A stretch of DNA of 24,568 bases from Pseudomonadota bacterium (GTDB lineage: Bacteria > Pseudomonadota > Alphaproteobacteria > Reyranellales > Reyranellaceae). Positions 1 to 8,826 of this stretch are shown piece by piece. Position 1 is the first letter of the stretch; each line of letters starts with the position of its first letter. A program made the position numbers and the translations under genes. Where the stretch lies: the NCBI GenBank assembly GCA_023386865.1, contig JAEWIV010000172.1, positions 1-24,568 on the forward strand. The letters are read 5' to 3'. Below the pieces are notes generated by a model. That model worked only from the letters and a program-made list of their open reading frames with translations. It was not told the DNA's origin and ran no database searches.

Positions 1-2331
1 CCGCGCTACCGCGTCGACGATGGCCGCGGCATCGAGCTTGTAGGTCCGATAGAGATCAGGAATGCCGCCTGACTGCCCGAAGGCCTCGATGCCGAGCGGC
101 ACGACACGCTGGCCGCGCACCGAGCCCAGCCACGAGAGGGCCAGCGGATGGCCGTCCAGCACCGTGACGAGGCGCGCGTCACGCGACAGCGGCGCCAGAA
201 GGCGCTCGACCGGCGCCGCGCTCCGATCGACCAGGCCTGCGGTACGACCGCGATTGCGCTGGGCCGAAAGCCAGTCGGCATGCAGACGGTCGGGCGAGGT
301 CAGCACCAGCAGGCCCGCGCCGGCGAAGTCTCGCGACACGCTTTCGTGGGCGGCGATCGCCTCCGGGGTGACCGCGCCCATGCAGACGATGGCAACGTCG
401 CTGTCGGCTTGTGGCGGCGCATACCAATAGCCGCCGGCCACGATGTCGGCTTCCTGCTCGGGCGAGAGCGTGCGTTGCGGCTGCGGCAGGCTGCGGGTCG
501 AGAGGCGGAGATAGACCGAACCGCCCTTGTCCTGCTGCATGTAGTCCAGGCCATGACGCATCAGCACGGCGAGCTCGTCGACGTAGGTCGGCTCGTAGGA
601 GAGCAGGCCGGGCTGGCCGATACCGATCAGCGGCGTGTGGATGCTCTGATGGGCGCCGCCTTCCGGCGACAGGGTCACGCCCGAGGGCGTCGCCACGATC
701 ATGAACCGCGCATCCTGGTAGCAGGCGTAGTTCAGGGCATCGAGGCCGCGGGCGATGAAAGGATCGTAGAGCGTGCCGATCGGCAACAGGCGCGCGCCGA
801 ACAGCTGGTGGCTCAACCCCATCGCGGCGAGCTGGATGAACAGGTTGTTCTCGGCGATGCCGAGCTCGATGTGCTGGCCGCGCGGTGTCTTGCGCCACAG
901 CTGGGCCGACACGACCTTCAGCTCGCGGAAGACGTCTTCCGCCTCGGTGTGTGCCCACAGACCGCGCCGGTTCACCCAGGCGCCGAGGTTGGTCGACACC
1001 GTGACGTCCGGCGAGGTCGTGACGATGCGCTTCGAGAGCTCGCTGTCCTCGGCGGCGATGGCGTTCAGGATCTTGCCGAAGCCCGCCTGCGTGCTCGATT
1101 CCTTGTCGCTGGGCTTGGGCAGCGAAGCGGGGATCGCCACGACCGGTGCCTCGGTGCGGCGGCGGCCCTCGGCATTGAACGGCGCTTCGGCGAGGAACTG
1201 CTGCAGTTCGGCCGGGGTCGCCTTCAGCCCGGCGAACTTGTCCCATTCCTGTCCGTCGGCGATGCCCATGCCTTTCTTGAAGCCCGCCATCTGGTCGAGC
1301 GTCATGAGGCCGGAGTGGTTGTCCTTGTGGCCGGCGAACGGCAGGCCCTGGCCCTTGATGGTGTAGGCGATGAAGCAGGTCGGCTGGTCGCCCTCGACGC
1401 CCTCGAAGGCGTCGAGCACGGCCTGCATGTCGTTGCCGGCGAGATTGGTCATCAGCCGATGCAAGGTCTCGTCGTCGTGCTGGTCGAGGATACGACGGAT
1501 GCCGGGATACTGGTTGAGGTCGCGCGTCAGCGCCTCGCGCCAGCCCGCGCCGCCCTTGAACACCAGCGCCGAGTAGAGCGAGTTGGGGCAGTCGTCGATC
1601 CATTGCCGCAGATGCTCGCCGTCGGGCTGGGCGAAGGCTGCTTCCAGGAGCTTGCCGTACTTCAAGGTGACGACGCGCCACCCGACCAGCTCGAACATCT
1701 CGCCGATGCGGCCGAACAGGCGGTCGTTGACCACGCCGTCCAGGCTCTGGCGATTGTAGTCGATCACCCACCACAGGTTCCGGACGTCGTGCTTCCAGCC
1801 TTCGAGCAGCGCCTCGAAGATATTGCCCTCGTCGAGCTCGGCATCGCCGACCAGCGCCACCATGCGTCCGGTCGGCCGCTTGCCGTCGCCCAGCTCCTTG
1901 AGACGCACATAATCCTGCACCAGGGAGGAGAACAGCGTCATGGCGACGCCCAGCCCCACCGAGCCGGTCGAGAAATCGACGTCGTCGACGTCCTTGGTGC
2001 GCGAGGGATAGGACTGGGCGCCGCCCAGACCGCGGAAACGCTCGAGCTTGTCCTGCGTCTGATGGCCGAACAGGTACTGGATCGCGTGGAACACTGGCGA
2101 GGCGTGCGGCTTCACCGCCACGCGATCCTCGGGGCGCAGCACCGAGAAGTAGAGCGCCGTCATCACCGTGGCGAGCGAGGCGCACGAGGCCTGGTGGCCG
2201 CCGACCTTCAGGCCGTCGCGGTTGGGCCGCAGGTGATTGGCGTTGTGGATGGTCCAGGCGCTCAGCCACAACACCTTGCGCTCGAGTTCGCGCAGCAGTC
2301 TCAGACGTTGAACTGGAGCAAGCGTGGTCAT
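1..2331 (-). CDS. Pyruvate dehydrogenase E1-like thiamine-diphosphate enzyme (MdeB type), 3' end cut by window
   Basis: The minus-strand frame from the ATG at 2331 stays open for 777 codons and runs off the left edge. It has the layout of homodimeric 2-oxo acid dehydrogenase E1/transketolase proteins: an N-terminal ThDP domain with a GDAELDEGN motif (residues 162-170) and partner Asn193, a central pyrimidine-binding domain with the GIAENN motif holding the likely catalytic Glu494, and a C-terminal transketolase domain with VPLGIEAFGQSGG near 744-756. AceE is about 890 residues; this shorter form resembles the E1-like MdeB of the Pseudomonas putida methionine gamma-lyase locus, thought to oxidise 2-oxobutyrate. 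The divergent Lrp-family regulator fits that comparison, although no methionine gamma-lyase gene lies in the window. Substrate choice (pyruvate, 2-oxobutyrate or another 2-oxo acid) is inference; the fold and cofactor are clear. Probably only the last few residues are missing. Confidence 0.85.
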   Translation of the reverse strand, partial: MTTLAPVQRLRLLRELERKVLWLSAWTIHNANHLRPNRDGLKVGGHQASCASLATVMTALYFSVLRPEDRVAVKPHASPVFHAIQYLFGHQTQDKLERFRGLGGAQSYPSRTKDVDDVDFSTGSVGLGVAMTLFSSLVQDYVRLKELGDGKRPTGRMVALVGDAELDEGNIFEALLEGWKHDVRNLWWVIDYNRQSLDGVVNDRLFGRIGEMFELVGWRVVTLKYGKLLEAAFAQPDGEHLRQWIDDCPNSLYSALVFKGGAGWREALTRDLNQYPGIRRILDQHDDETLHRLMTNLAGNDMQAVLDAFEGVEGDQPTCFIAYTIKGQGLPFAGHKDNHSGLMTLDQMAGFKKGMGIADGQEWDKFAGLKATPAELQQFLAEAPFNAEGRRRTEAPVVAIPASLPKPSDKESSTQAGFGKILNAIAAEDSELSKRIVTTSPDVTVSTNLGAWVNRRGLWAHTEAEDVFRELKVVSAQLWRKTPRGQHIELGIAENNLFIQLAAMGLSHQLFGARLLPIGTLYDPFIARGLDALNYACYQDARFMIVATPSGVTLSPEGGAHQSIHTPLIGIGQPGLLSYEPTYVDELAVLMRHGLDYMQQDKGGSVYLRLSTRSLPQPQRTLSPEQEADIVAGGYWYAPPQADSDVAIVCMGAVTPEAIAAHESVSRDFAGAGLLVLTSPDRLHADWLSAQRNRGRTAGLVDRSAAPVERLLAPLSRDARLVTVLDGHPLALSWLGSVRGQRVVPLGIEAFGQSGGIPDLYRTYKLDAAAIVDAVAR

Positions 2332-2370
2332 GGGCACGGGATACGCCTGGTGCGGGGGAAAGTCCTTGCG

Positions 2371-2425
2371 TTTGGACCCTTAGCAGCCCTGTATAGGGCA
2401 GAATTGCGCCAAAAGCAGGAAATTC
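2371..2425. promoter_or_regulatory. Nested dyad in the E1-like/Lrp divergent promoter region
   Basis: The 99-bp gap between the two divergent starts (2332-2430) holds an inner inverted repeat, GCCCT at 2386-2390 and AGGGC at 2395-2399 around a GTAT core. An outer pair, TTTGG at 2371-2375 and CCAAA at 2409-2413, has almost the same centre. A further GAATT/AATTC pair lies at 2401-2405 and 2421-2425, just before the regulator's start. Lrp-family proteins bind extended dyad sites, so this is the best candidate operator for the neighbouring regulator. The repeats are seen directly; the function is inferred. Confidence 0.45.
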
Positions 2426-2430
2426 GAGCA

Positions 2431-2910
2431 ATGATCTCCCTCGATGCCATAGACCGGCGCATCCTCGACCACCTGCAGAAGGACGGCCGGGTGAGCAATG
2501 CCGACCTCGCCGAGCAGGTCGGCCTTTCCTCGTCGCCGTGCTGGCGGCGGGTCAGGGCGCTGGAGGAGGCGGGCGTCATCAAGGGCTATGCCGCGCAGGT
2601 CGATGCCAAGTCGGTCGGCTTGTCGGTGAATGTCTTCATGAGCGTGTCGCTCTCGACCCAGGTCGAGAAGGCGTTGCAGGCCTTCGAGCGCGCCGCCGCG
2701 GCGCGGCCCGAGGTGATGGAGTGCTACCTGATGACGGGCGACAGCGACTACCTGCTGCGCATCGTCGTGCCCGACCTCGAAGCCTACGAACGCTTCGTCA
2801 TGGACTTCACCAAGATCGCCGGCATCGCCCAGATCAGGAGCTCCTTCGCGCTGCGCACGGTGAAACAGGGAGCGGCGCTGCCGCTTGGCGTCACCAAGGC
2901 GGGACGATGA
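2431..2910 (+). CDS. Lrp/AsnC-family transcriptional regulator (MdeR-like)
   Basis: This is a 159-residue protein of the usual Lrp/AsnC length. The N-terminal winged helix-turn-helix (about residues 5-55) starts with the typical LDAIDRRILDHLQKDGR segment and has the recognition helix region SSSPCWRRVRALEEAGVI. The C-terminal RAM ligand-binding domain (about 65-145) includes the usual MTGDSDYLLRIVVPDLEAYE segment, where small effectors bind. The ATG at 2431 gives the family-typical N-terminus; the in-frame open sequence upstream is antisense to the E1-like gene and is not part of the protein. It is divergent from that gene and probably controls it and itself. The comparison with MdeR, which controls methionine degradation in Pseudomonas putida, rests on family and gene order. 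The effector is unknown; a branched or sulfur amino acid is plausible. Confidence 0.9.
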   Translation: MISLDAIDRRILDHLQKDGRVSNADLAEQVGLSSSPCWRRVRALEEAGVIKGYAAQVDAKSVGLSVNVFMSVSLSTQVEKALQAFERAAAARPEVMECYLMTGDSDYLLRIVVPDLEAYERFVMDFTKIAGIAQIRSSFALRTVKQGAALPLGVTKAGR

Positions 2911-2928
2911 GGAGGAGCGACGGCAGGC

Positions 2929-3711
2929 TCAAAACGGGCTGGGATGGATCAGGCCGCGCCACACCGCCTTGGCGACGGCGTGCTGGCGATTGCAGACCTT
3001 GAGCTTGGTGACCGAGTTGTTGAGATGGAAGTTGACCGTGCGCTCCGACAGGCGCAGCAGCCGCGCGATCTCCCACGAGGTCTTTCCGTCGGCCGCCCAG
3101 CGCAGGCATTCCCGTTCGCGTTTGGTCAGCCGTGAATCGTCGTCGGCATCGGCCAGACCGAAGACGCGGCGCGCGGCCTCGTGCAGGTGGCCCGCCCAGA
3201 CCTGCAGGTAGGGCAACGCGCGCTGCGTGATCGAGTGCGCCTCCGTCGGGTCGCGGTCGAGCGCGACGCTCAGCACCCCCAGCTCGCCGTTCGGGCTGTG
3301 CATGGCAACGCTCGCGCCGGCGCGCAGGCCGAAGCGCGCCGCATCGGCCATCATGGCCGCTGCCTGCGGGTCGTCGTGCGGCGCGAGATCGAGCCATTGG
3401 ATCGGCGCGACGCGGCGGCTGCAGTAGGCGATCACCGGATCACAGAGGTGATAGGACCGTTCGAAATAGCGATCGACCCAGCCCTCGGGGTAGCCGTTGA
3501 TCAGGCGAAGCTCGGCGTCCGCGAACTCGGTCGGCGCGCGCAGGGCGTAGACGAAGTACTCGAACCCCAGCAGCTGGCAATGGGCGCGGCAAAGGGCGGC
3601 CACTTCGTCGAGATCGTCGAGAAGGGCGAACTTTCTTGCCGATTCGTAGAAAGCGGCGATCGTCGTCGGATCGTCGTCTCGGACGCGAGGGACCTTCGCC
3701 GGGGGCAACAC
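2929..3711 (-). CDS. LuxR-type quorum-sensing regulator with autoinducer-binding domain (no LuxI in window)
   Basis: The 260-residue protein has an N-terminal autoinducer-binding domain (about 20-180) and a C-terminal LuxR helix-turn-helix (about 194-255). All six residues conserved in acyl-homoserine-lactone receptors appear, in TraR numbering: W57, Y61, D70, P71, W85 and G113, here W78, Y82, D91, P92, W106 and G132. The DNA-binding residues matching E178, L182 and G188 are E199, L203 and G209. It should therefore bind an acyl-homoserine lactone or close relative. The start is a GTG at 3711 with a weak ribosome site, so the exact N-terminus is uncertain. It converges on the Lrp gene with an 18-bp gap. 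No LuxI-type synthase is visible on either side, so within this window it looks like a LuxR solo. Confidence 0.88.
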   Translation of the reverse strand: MLPPAKVPRVRDDDPTTIAAFYESARKFALLDDLDEVAALCRAHCQLLGFEYFVYALRAPTEFADAELRLINGYPEGWVDRYFERSYHLCDPVIAYCSRRVAPIQWLDLAPHDDPQAAAMMADAARFGLRAGASVAMHSPNGELGVLSVALDRDPTEAHSITQRALPYLQVWAGHLHEAARRVFGLADADDDSRLTKRERECLRWAADGKTSWEIARLLRLSERTVNFHLNNSVTKLKVCNRQHAVAKAVWRGLIHPSPF

Positions 3712-3778
3712 CGGCTACCCACTGACAAATCGACGTGCGGCAATCAAGCGCCGAACCGACGCATGCTTGCCTGCCGCG

Positions 3779-4225
3779 TCAGAGATTAGCGGCGTCGATC
3801 ACCCGGCAGAGAGCGCTGCGGACGTAGCTGGCGTTGGTCATCTGGCCGGGCTGGATCATGAACACACCGTCGACGCGCGTGCCGCCACCGACGTTCCTGG
3901 CCGAGACGCGCAAGGTCTGGGGCCGGCCCGAGCCGGACGTTTCCTGAACCGCCGTCAACGCGCCGCCGGCGGCGTCCACCGCGATGTTGCTGAACCCTTC
4001 GGCCAGCATGGCGGCGCGCAGGTTCTTGAGGGCGATATCCGGATTGAGGCCGGTGAAATTGCGGAACGTGCGGAAATTCATCGCCGTCACGCCGGCGGTG
4101 CCTTCGACGCGGTAGTTCTGGAAACATTCGCTCTGGCCCGCGCCTTGGCTCTGTGCCGCCTGCTGGTCGCCGCAGGCCGTCGCCGCGAGCGACAGCACGG
4201 TGGCGATGGCGATTCGCAGCTTCAT
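3779..4225 (-). CDS. Small lipoprotein of unknown function
   Basis: The 148-residue product starts at an ATG at 4225 behind an AAGGAGAG ribosome site. It has a short positively charged N-terminus, a hydrophobic stretch and a lipobox (LAATAC) with the lipidated Cys at residue 18, followed by a Gln-rich linker. The mature domain (about 32-148) contains Cys34 and Cys140, which could form a disulfide across the whole domain, and looks like a small alpha/beta fold with a short helix around 62-77. Asp at +2 after the Cys (CGD) would, by the E. coli rule, keep it in the inner membrane; that rule is not certain in alphaproteobacteria. I do not recognise a family. It is monocistronic as far as can be seen. 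Confidence 0.75.
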   Translation of the reverse strand: MKLRIAIATVLSLAATACGDQQAAQSQGAGQSECFQNYRVEGTAGVTAMNFRTFRNFTGLNPDIALKNLRAAMLAEGFSNIAVDAAGGALTAVQETSGSGRPQTLRVSARNVGGGTRVDGVFMIQPGQMTNASYVRSALCRVIDAANL

Positions 4226-4403
4226 CGGGGCTCTCCTTGGCTGAATGTCGAAAGCGGCGCGCCGCCCTCGCGGCCCCGCCGGCGCGACCTACGACGAAAT
4301 CGGCCGCGGCGAAGCTGTCACATCTGTCAGGGGACGCCCCGCCCTTCGACAGGGCACGAGCCTGCCGAGCCCCCGGAACCCCTGTTTGCGATATCGTCGG
4401 CGG

Positions 4404-5420
4404 ATGAAGGATCAAGGTCTGCCGTACGGCGCCATCGCCCTGCTTGTCGTCGCGTTCTTCCTCTACGCCGGATTTCTCGCCAACCTCCTGGGCTCGCGCG
4501 GCACCGATCTCGCCGGTCGCGGCATGGCGCTGGGCTTCGCCGCGACCATCGGGGTCGCGCTGTGGCTGGTGCTGACGGCCCTGTTCGTGGTGGCCTGGTT
4601 CAACGGCCGCCTGCCGGGCTGGCTGGCCGTCACGGGGCTGATCTTCCTGCCGCTGTCGGCCATCGCGGCCGCCGCCGCCGCAGGCCTCGCCGAAGAGCGT
4701 GGCGGATGGCTGATGGCGGCACCCGTGCTGTTGCCGCCGCTGCTCGCGTTGCTTGCCCTGTGGGGCCGGCTGCCGGCCTTGCACGACATGTTGCCTGTCG
4801 GGCCCACGAGCGCCGTCCTGGGCGGTGCCGTCGTGCTGCTCACCGTCGTACCGCTGGTCATCGGCTGGATCGAGACCGCGCCCGATCCCGAGCGGGACGC
4901 GGCGCGCGCCGAGCAGCGGCGCCTCTACGAGGAGGAGGCGCAGCGCCGCGAGCGCCAGGCCCGCGACGAGGAGGAGGCCCGCTTCGCGCGTCTCGGCCCC
5001 GATGCCTCGCTCGCCGATTATCTCGACTTCCTGTCGCCGGGCAGCCCGCACCATGCCCAGGCGATGGACGGCGTGCGGCTGGTCAAGAGCCGCAACCAGG
5101 ACGCGGTCGCGCTCCTGCGCGAGGGCCGACTGAACGACCTCGAAGCGCTGTGGCAGCTCGACCTCGATCCCGCGCAGGTCTGCCAGGCCTACGGCGCGGC
5201 GCTGCAGGCACAGGCGATGAAGATCGATCGCAGCCAGCCGGGCTACGTCTCGGCTGCGCTCGACGTCGAGTGGCAGCTTCCCAACATGAAGTGGCTGGCG
5301 GCGGCGCGTTGCGATCTCGGTCGGGCCCTCGCCCTGGTCGAGCCGCGGGTACGGGCGATCGCCGACAATGCCCGGCTGACCGGGATTGCCGACCAGGTCG
5401 CCGCGTTGCGCCCCAAATAG
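4404..5420 (+). CDS. Five-helix membrane protein with charged coiled-coil and soluble C-terminal domain, unknown function
   Basis: The ATG at 4404 gives 338 residues. Five likely membrane helices lie at about 8-29, 40-66, 72-95, 101-121 and 135-156. A very charged Glu/Arg-rich stretch at 160-197 should form a helix or coiled coil, and a soluble alpha-helical domain fills 198-338. The positively charged segment after the last helix suggests the C-terminal domain is cytoplasmic. The open frame extends upstream to 4245, but that part has no membrane-protein character and lies in the divergent gap, so I use 4404; the ribosome site there is weak. It converges on the PhzF-family gene with only one base between the two stop codons. 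No family recognised. Confidence 0.75.
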   Translation: MKDQGLPYGAIALLVVAFFLYAGFLANLLGSRGTDLAGRGMALGFAATIGVALWLVLTALFVVAWFNGRLPGWLAVTGLIFLPLSAIAAAAAAGLAEERGGWLMAAPVLLPPLLALLALWGRLPALHDMLPVGPTSAVLGGAVVLLTVVPLVIGWIETAPDPERDAARAEQRRLYEEEAQRRERQARDEEEARFARLGPDASLADYLDFLSPGSPHHAQAMDGVRLVKSRNQDAVALLREGRLNDLEALWQLDLDPAQVCQAYGAALQAQAMKIDRSQPGYVSAALDVEWQLPNMKWLAAARCDLGRALALVEPRVRAIADNARLTGIADQVAALRPK

Positions 5421-5421
5421 G

Positions 5422-6330
5422 TCAGCCGAGGTCGATCGTGCCCTTGAGCATCGGCACGCAACGGCCGCCGATATAGGTGTCGAGCACGCGCCCCGCCTTT
5501 TTGTCGGCGGAGCCCTCGAGAATGCTGGGCCGGCCCATGTCGACGCCCTGGCCCATCGTCTTCGACAGGCTGAAATCCGTCTCCGGCCGGAAGTGGGCCA
5601 GCAGGCCGATCAGGGCCACATTGGCGCTGCCGGTCGCCGGATCCTCGGGCACGCCGAACAAGGGGGCGAACATGCGCGACTGGATCTCTACGCCATGCTC
5701 TTGGACATGAGCGTAGAGATGCACGCCGACCGCACGGGTCATCGGGATGTGCTTCGCCATGGCGTCGGTCCGCGCGGCCGCCTTGGTGAGCGCCGCTCGC
5801 GACTTCACTTCGGCGAACGCGAAATTGTTGCCGCACGAGGCGATCAAGGGCCGATGGGTGCGCGTCTCGATGTCCCCGGCATCGAGGCCGCAGATCTCGG
5901 CTACGACCTCGGGCGCGATCTCCTCGCCGAGGGTGAGCTTCTGCGGCGCGGCCAGGCGGGCGGCGACGACCTCGCCCCGCTCGCGCGTGAGGTCGAGCGG
6001 CACCAGACCGGCCTTTTCCTCGAAGACCAGCCGGTCGCCGGCGATCCTGCGGCCGTGGCACTCGCCCGCCCGCGCCAGCACGAATGCCGTGCCGACATTG
6101 GGATGGCCGGCGAACGGCATCTCGGCCTTGGGCGTGAAGATGCGCACATGGGCTGTATGGGCGGCGTCCTGCGGCGGCAGCACGAAGGTCGTCTCGGCGA
6201 GGTTGAACTCGGCGGCGATCGACTGCATCTGCCCTGTGCTGAGGCCGCGCGCGGCGGGGAACACGGCCAGCGGATTGCCGCCGAAACGGCGGTCCGTGAA
6301 GACGTCCACGGTGACGAAATCGAGTTTCAT
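5422..6330 (-). CDS. PhzF-family isomerase/epimerase
   Basis: The 302-residue protein matches PhzF in length and landmarks: the N-terminal VDVFTDRRFGGNPLAVF segment, catalytic Glu46 in NLAET (Glu45 in PhzF), AGHPNVGTAF at about 74-83 and DPATGSAN at 230-237. The fold is two similar diaminopimelate-epimerase-like halves without cofactor, with the acid/base site between them. PhzF itself isomerises a dihydro-hydroxyanthranilate in phenazine synthesis, but no other phenazine gene is present, so this is more likely one of the many family members of unknown substrate. It is divergent from the CoA ligase at 6367 across only 36 bp, and no clear ribosome site precedes its ATG. Confidence 0.9.
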   Translation of the reverse strand: MKLDFVTVDVFTDRRFGGNPLAVFPAARGLSTGQMQSIAAEFNLAETTFVLPPQDAAHTAHVRIFTPKAEMPFAGHPNVGTAFVLARAGECHGRRIAGDRLVFEEKAGLVPLDLTRERGEVVAARLAAPQKLTLGEEIAPEVVAEICGLDAGDIETRTHRPLIASCGNNFAFAEVKSRAALTKAAARTDAMAKHIPMTRAVGVHLYAHVQEHGVEIQSRMFAPLFGVPEDPATGSANVALIGLLAHFRPETDFSLSKTMGQGVDMGRPSILEGSADKKAGRVLDTYIGGRCVPMLKGTIDLG

Positions 6331-6366
6331 GATTTCAAATCTGCCATGTCGGGCTAAGCTCATCGC

Positions 6367-8040
<1,674 letters not shown>

Positions 8041-8127
8041 AGCGCCGGCCGGCGGCTTAGTGCTGCCGGTGTCAGCGCCGTGTAACGCGGCGGTCGCAAT
8101 GTCGCCCCGCCGCGACGCAAATCTCCG

Positions 8128-8146
8128 ATGCTCCATCGTCGAGCAT
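8128..8146 (+). promoter_or_regulatory. Hairpin just upstream of a ribosome binding site
   Basis: ATGCTC at 8128-8133 and GAGCAT at 8141-8146 form a perfect 6-bp stem with a 7-base loop; a G-T pair can extend it. It ends two bases before the GGAGG ribosome site (8148-8152) of the next gene and could influence translation or mRNA stability. The structure is seen; the role is inferred. Confidence 0.35.
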
Positions 8147-8158
8147 TGGAGGTATCAG

Positions 8159-8584
8159 ATGAACACCTTTTTGAAGGGCCTGGCGGCAGTGGCCGTCCTC
8201 TCGCTGCCCAGCGTGGCCGTCGCGCAGATGACCGATGCGGCCTATTGCAGGGCGCTGAGCGTGAGCTACAACAAATACGTATCGACCGCGCTGACGGGCC
8301 AGAATCCGGCGCCGCCGCCGGTCGACGTCCAGTATGCCATCTCGCAATGCCAGGCCGGCAACACCGCGGCGGGCATTCCCGTGCTGGAAGAGAAGCTGCG
8401 TGCCGCAAGGGTCACCCTGCCGTCGCGCGAGGAGGCAGTCGCCCCGTCGAAGGCAGCGGGCGAACCCGACAAGGCGGCGACGTCCAAGTGCGGTCCGGAG
8501 ACCTGGTCGACCGACAAGATGATGTATGTCGGCACACCGTGCACCGACGCCGGCGTCCAAGCCACTCCCCCGATAACGCAGTAA
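8159..8584 (+). CDS. Small secreted four-cysteine protein, unknown function
   Basis: The ATG at 8159 has a good GGAGG ribosome site six bases upstream and gives 141 residues. Residues 1-22 are a classic signal peptide ending in VAVA before Gln23. The mature part (about 119 residues) has four cysteines, at 30, 64, 111 and 128, consistent with two disulfides in the periplasm. A helical N-terminal half including an YCRALSVSYNKYV segment is followed by a Pro/Ala-rich linker (about 86-107) and a short Cys-containing tail. The family is not recognised. A hairpin without a T-tract follows the stop. The upstream in-frame extension to 8060 is not used, because it would put the signal peptide inside the protein. 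Confidence 0.75.
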   Translation: MNTFLKGLAAVAVLSLPSVAVAQMTDAAYCRALSVSYNKYVSTALTGQNPAPPPVDVQYAISQCQAGNTAAGIPVLEEKLRAARVTLPSREEAVAPSKAAGEPDKAATSKCGPETWSTDKMMYVGTPCTDAGVQATPPITQ

Positions 8585-8603
8585 CGGCGCCGGCACCCGG
8601 CAC

Positions 8604-8641
8604 CCCCGTTGGCCGACGAGCCCCGCACGTCGGCAGCGGGG
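8604..8641 (+). terminator. Possible terminator-like hairpin
   Basis: CCCCG (8604-8608) plus GCCGACG (8612-8618) can pair with CGTCGGC (8628-8634) plus CGGGG (8637-8641), giving a 7-bp and a 5-bp stem separated by a small internal loop. It follows the stop of the secreted protein by about 20 bases. No T-run follows, so a Rho-independent terminator is doubtful; it may simply stabilise the 3' end. The rest of the 242-bp gap up to 8826 shows no gene. Confidence 0.3.
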
Positions 8642-8783
8642 GCGCTGTGCTGTCGAGCCTCGGCTGCCGTCGCATTGCCGGGATGCCGGATGACCGACGC
8701 CTGGTCGCTTCGGGTTCGTCATGCGCTGCGTGGCGACTCGATTCTCATGGGTGTTGAAAAGCATCGTTCGATCAGGCCCAATC

Positions 8784-8818
8784 CTCTCGTTCGCGAAAAT
8801 CAAACAAGCAAACGAGAG
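8784..8818 (+). promoter_or_regulatory. Hairpin covering the aldolase ribosome binding site
   Basis: An 11-base arm at 8784-8794 (CTCTCGTTCGC) is complementary, with one mismatch, to 8808-8818 (GCAAACGAGAG), with a 13-base A-rich loop. The right arm contains GAGAG (8814-8818), the only ribosome-site-like sequence at a suitable distance from the ATG at 8827. Closed, the hairpin should hide the ribosome site; as DNA, the same dyad could be an operator. The structure is seen directly; which role applies is not known. Confidence 0.5.
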
Positions 8819-8826
8819 ATGCGACC

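Noticed and set aside
148..2430. Long plus-strand open frame joined in frame to the Lrp regulator, which would make a 920-residue protein
   Set aside because: It is antisense to the E1-like gene, has no domain character and is rich in Arg, His and Gly as GC-rich shadow frames are; the Lrp protein starts normally at 2431.
179..2431. 750-residue minus-strand open frame
   Set aside because: It is the wrong reading frame of the E1-like gene. The true frame, from 2331, shows clear ThDP-enzyme motifs and runs off the window edge.
5422..6330. Phenazine biosynthesis cluster suggested by the PhzF-type gene
   Set aside because: No other phz gene is present; PhzF-family members are widespread outside phenazine synthesis.
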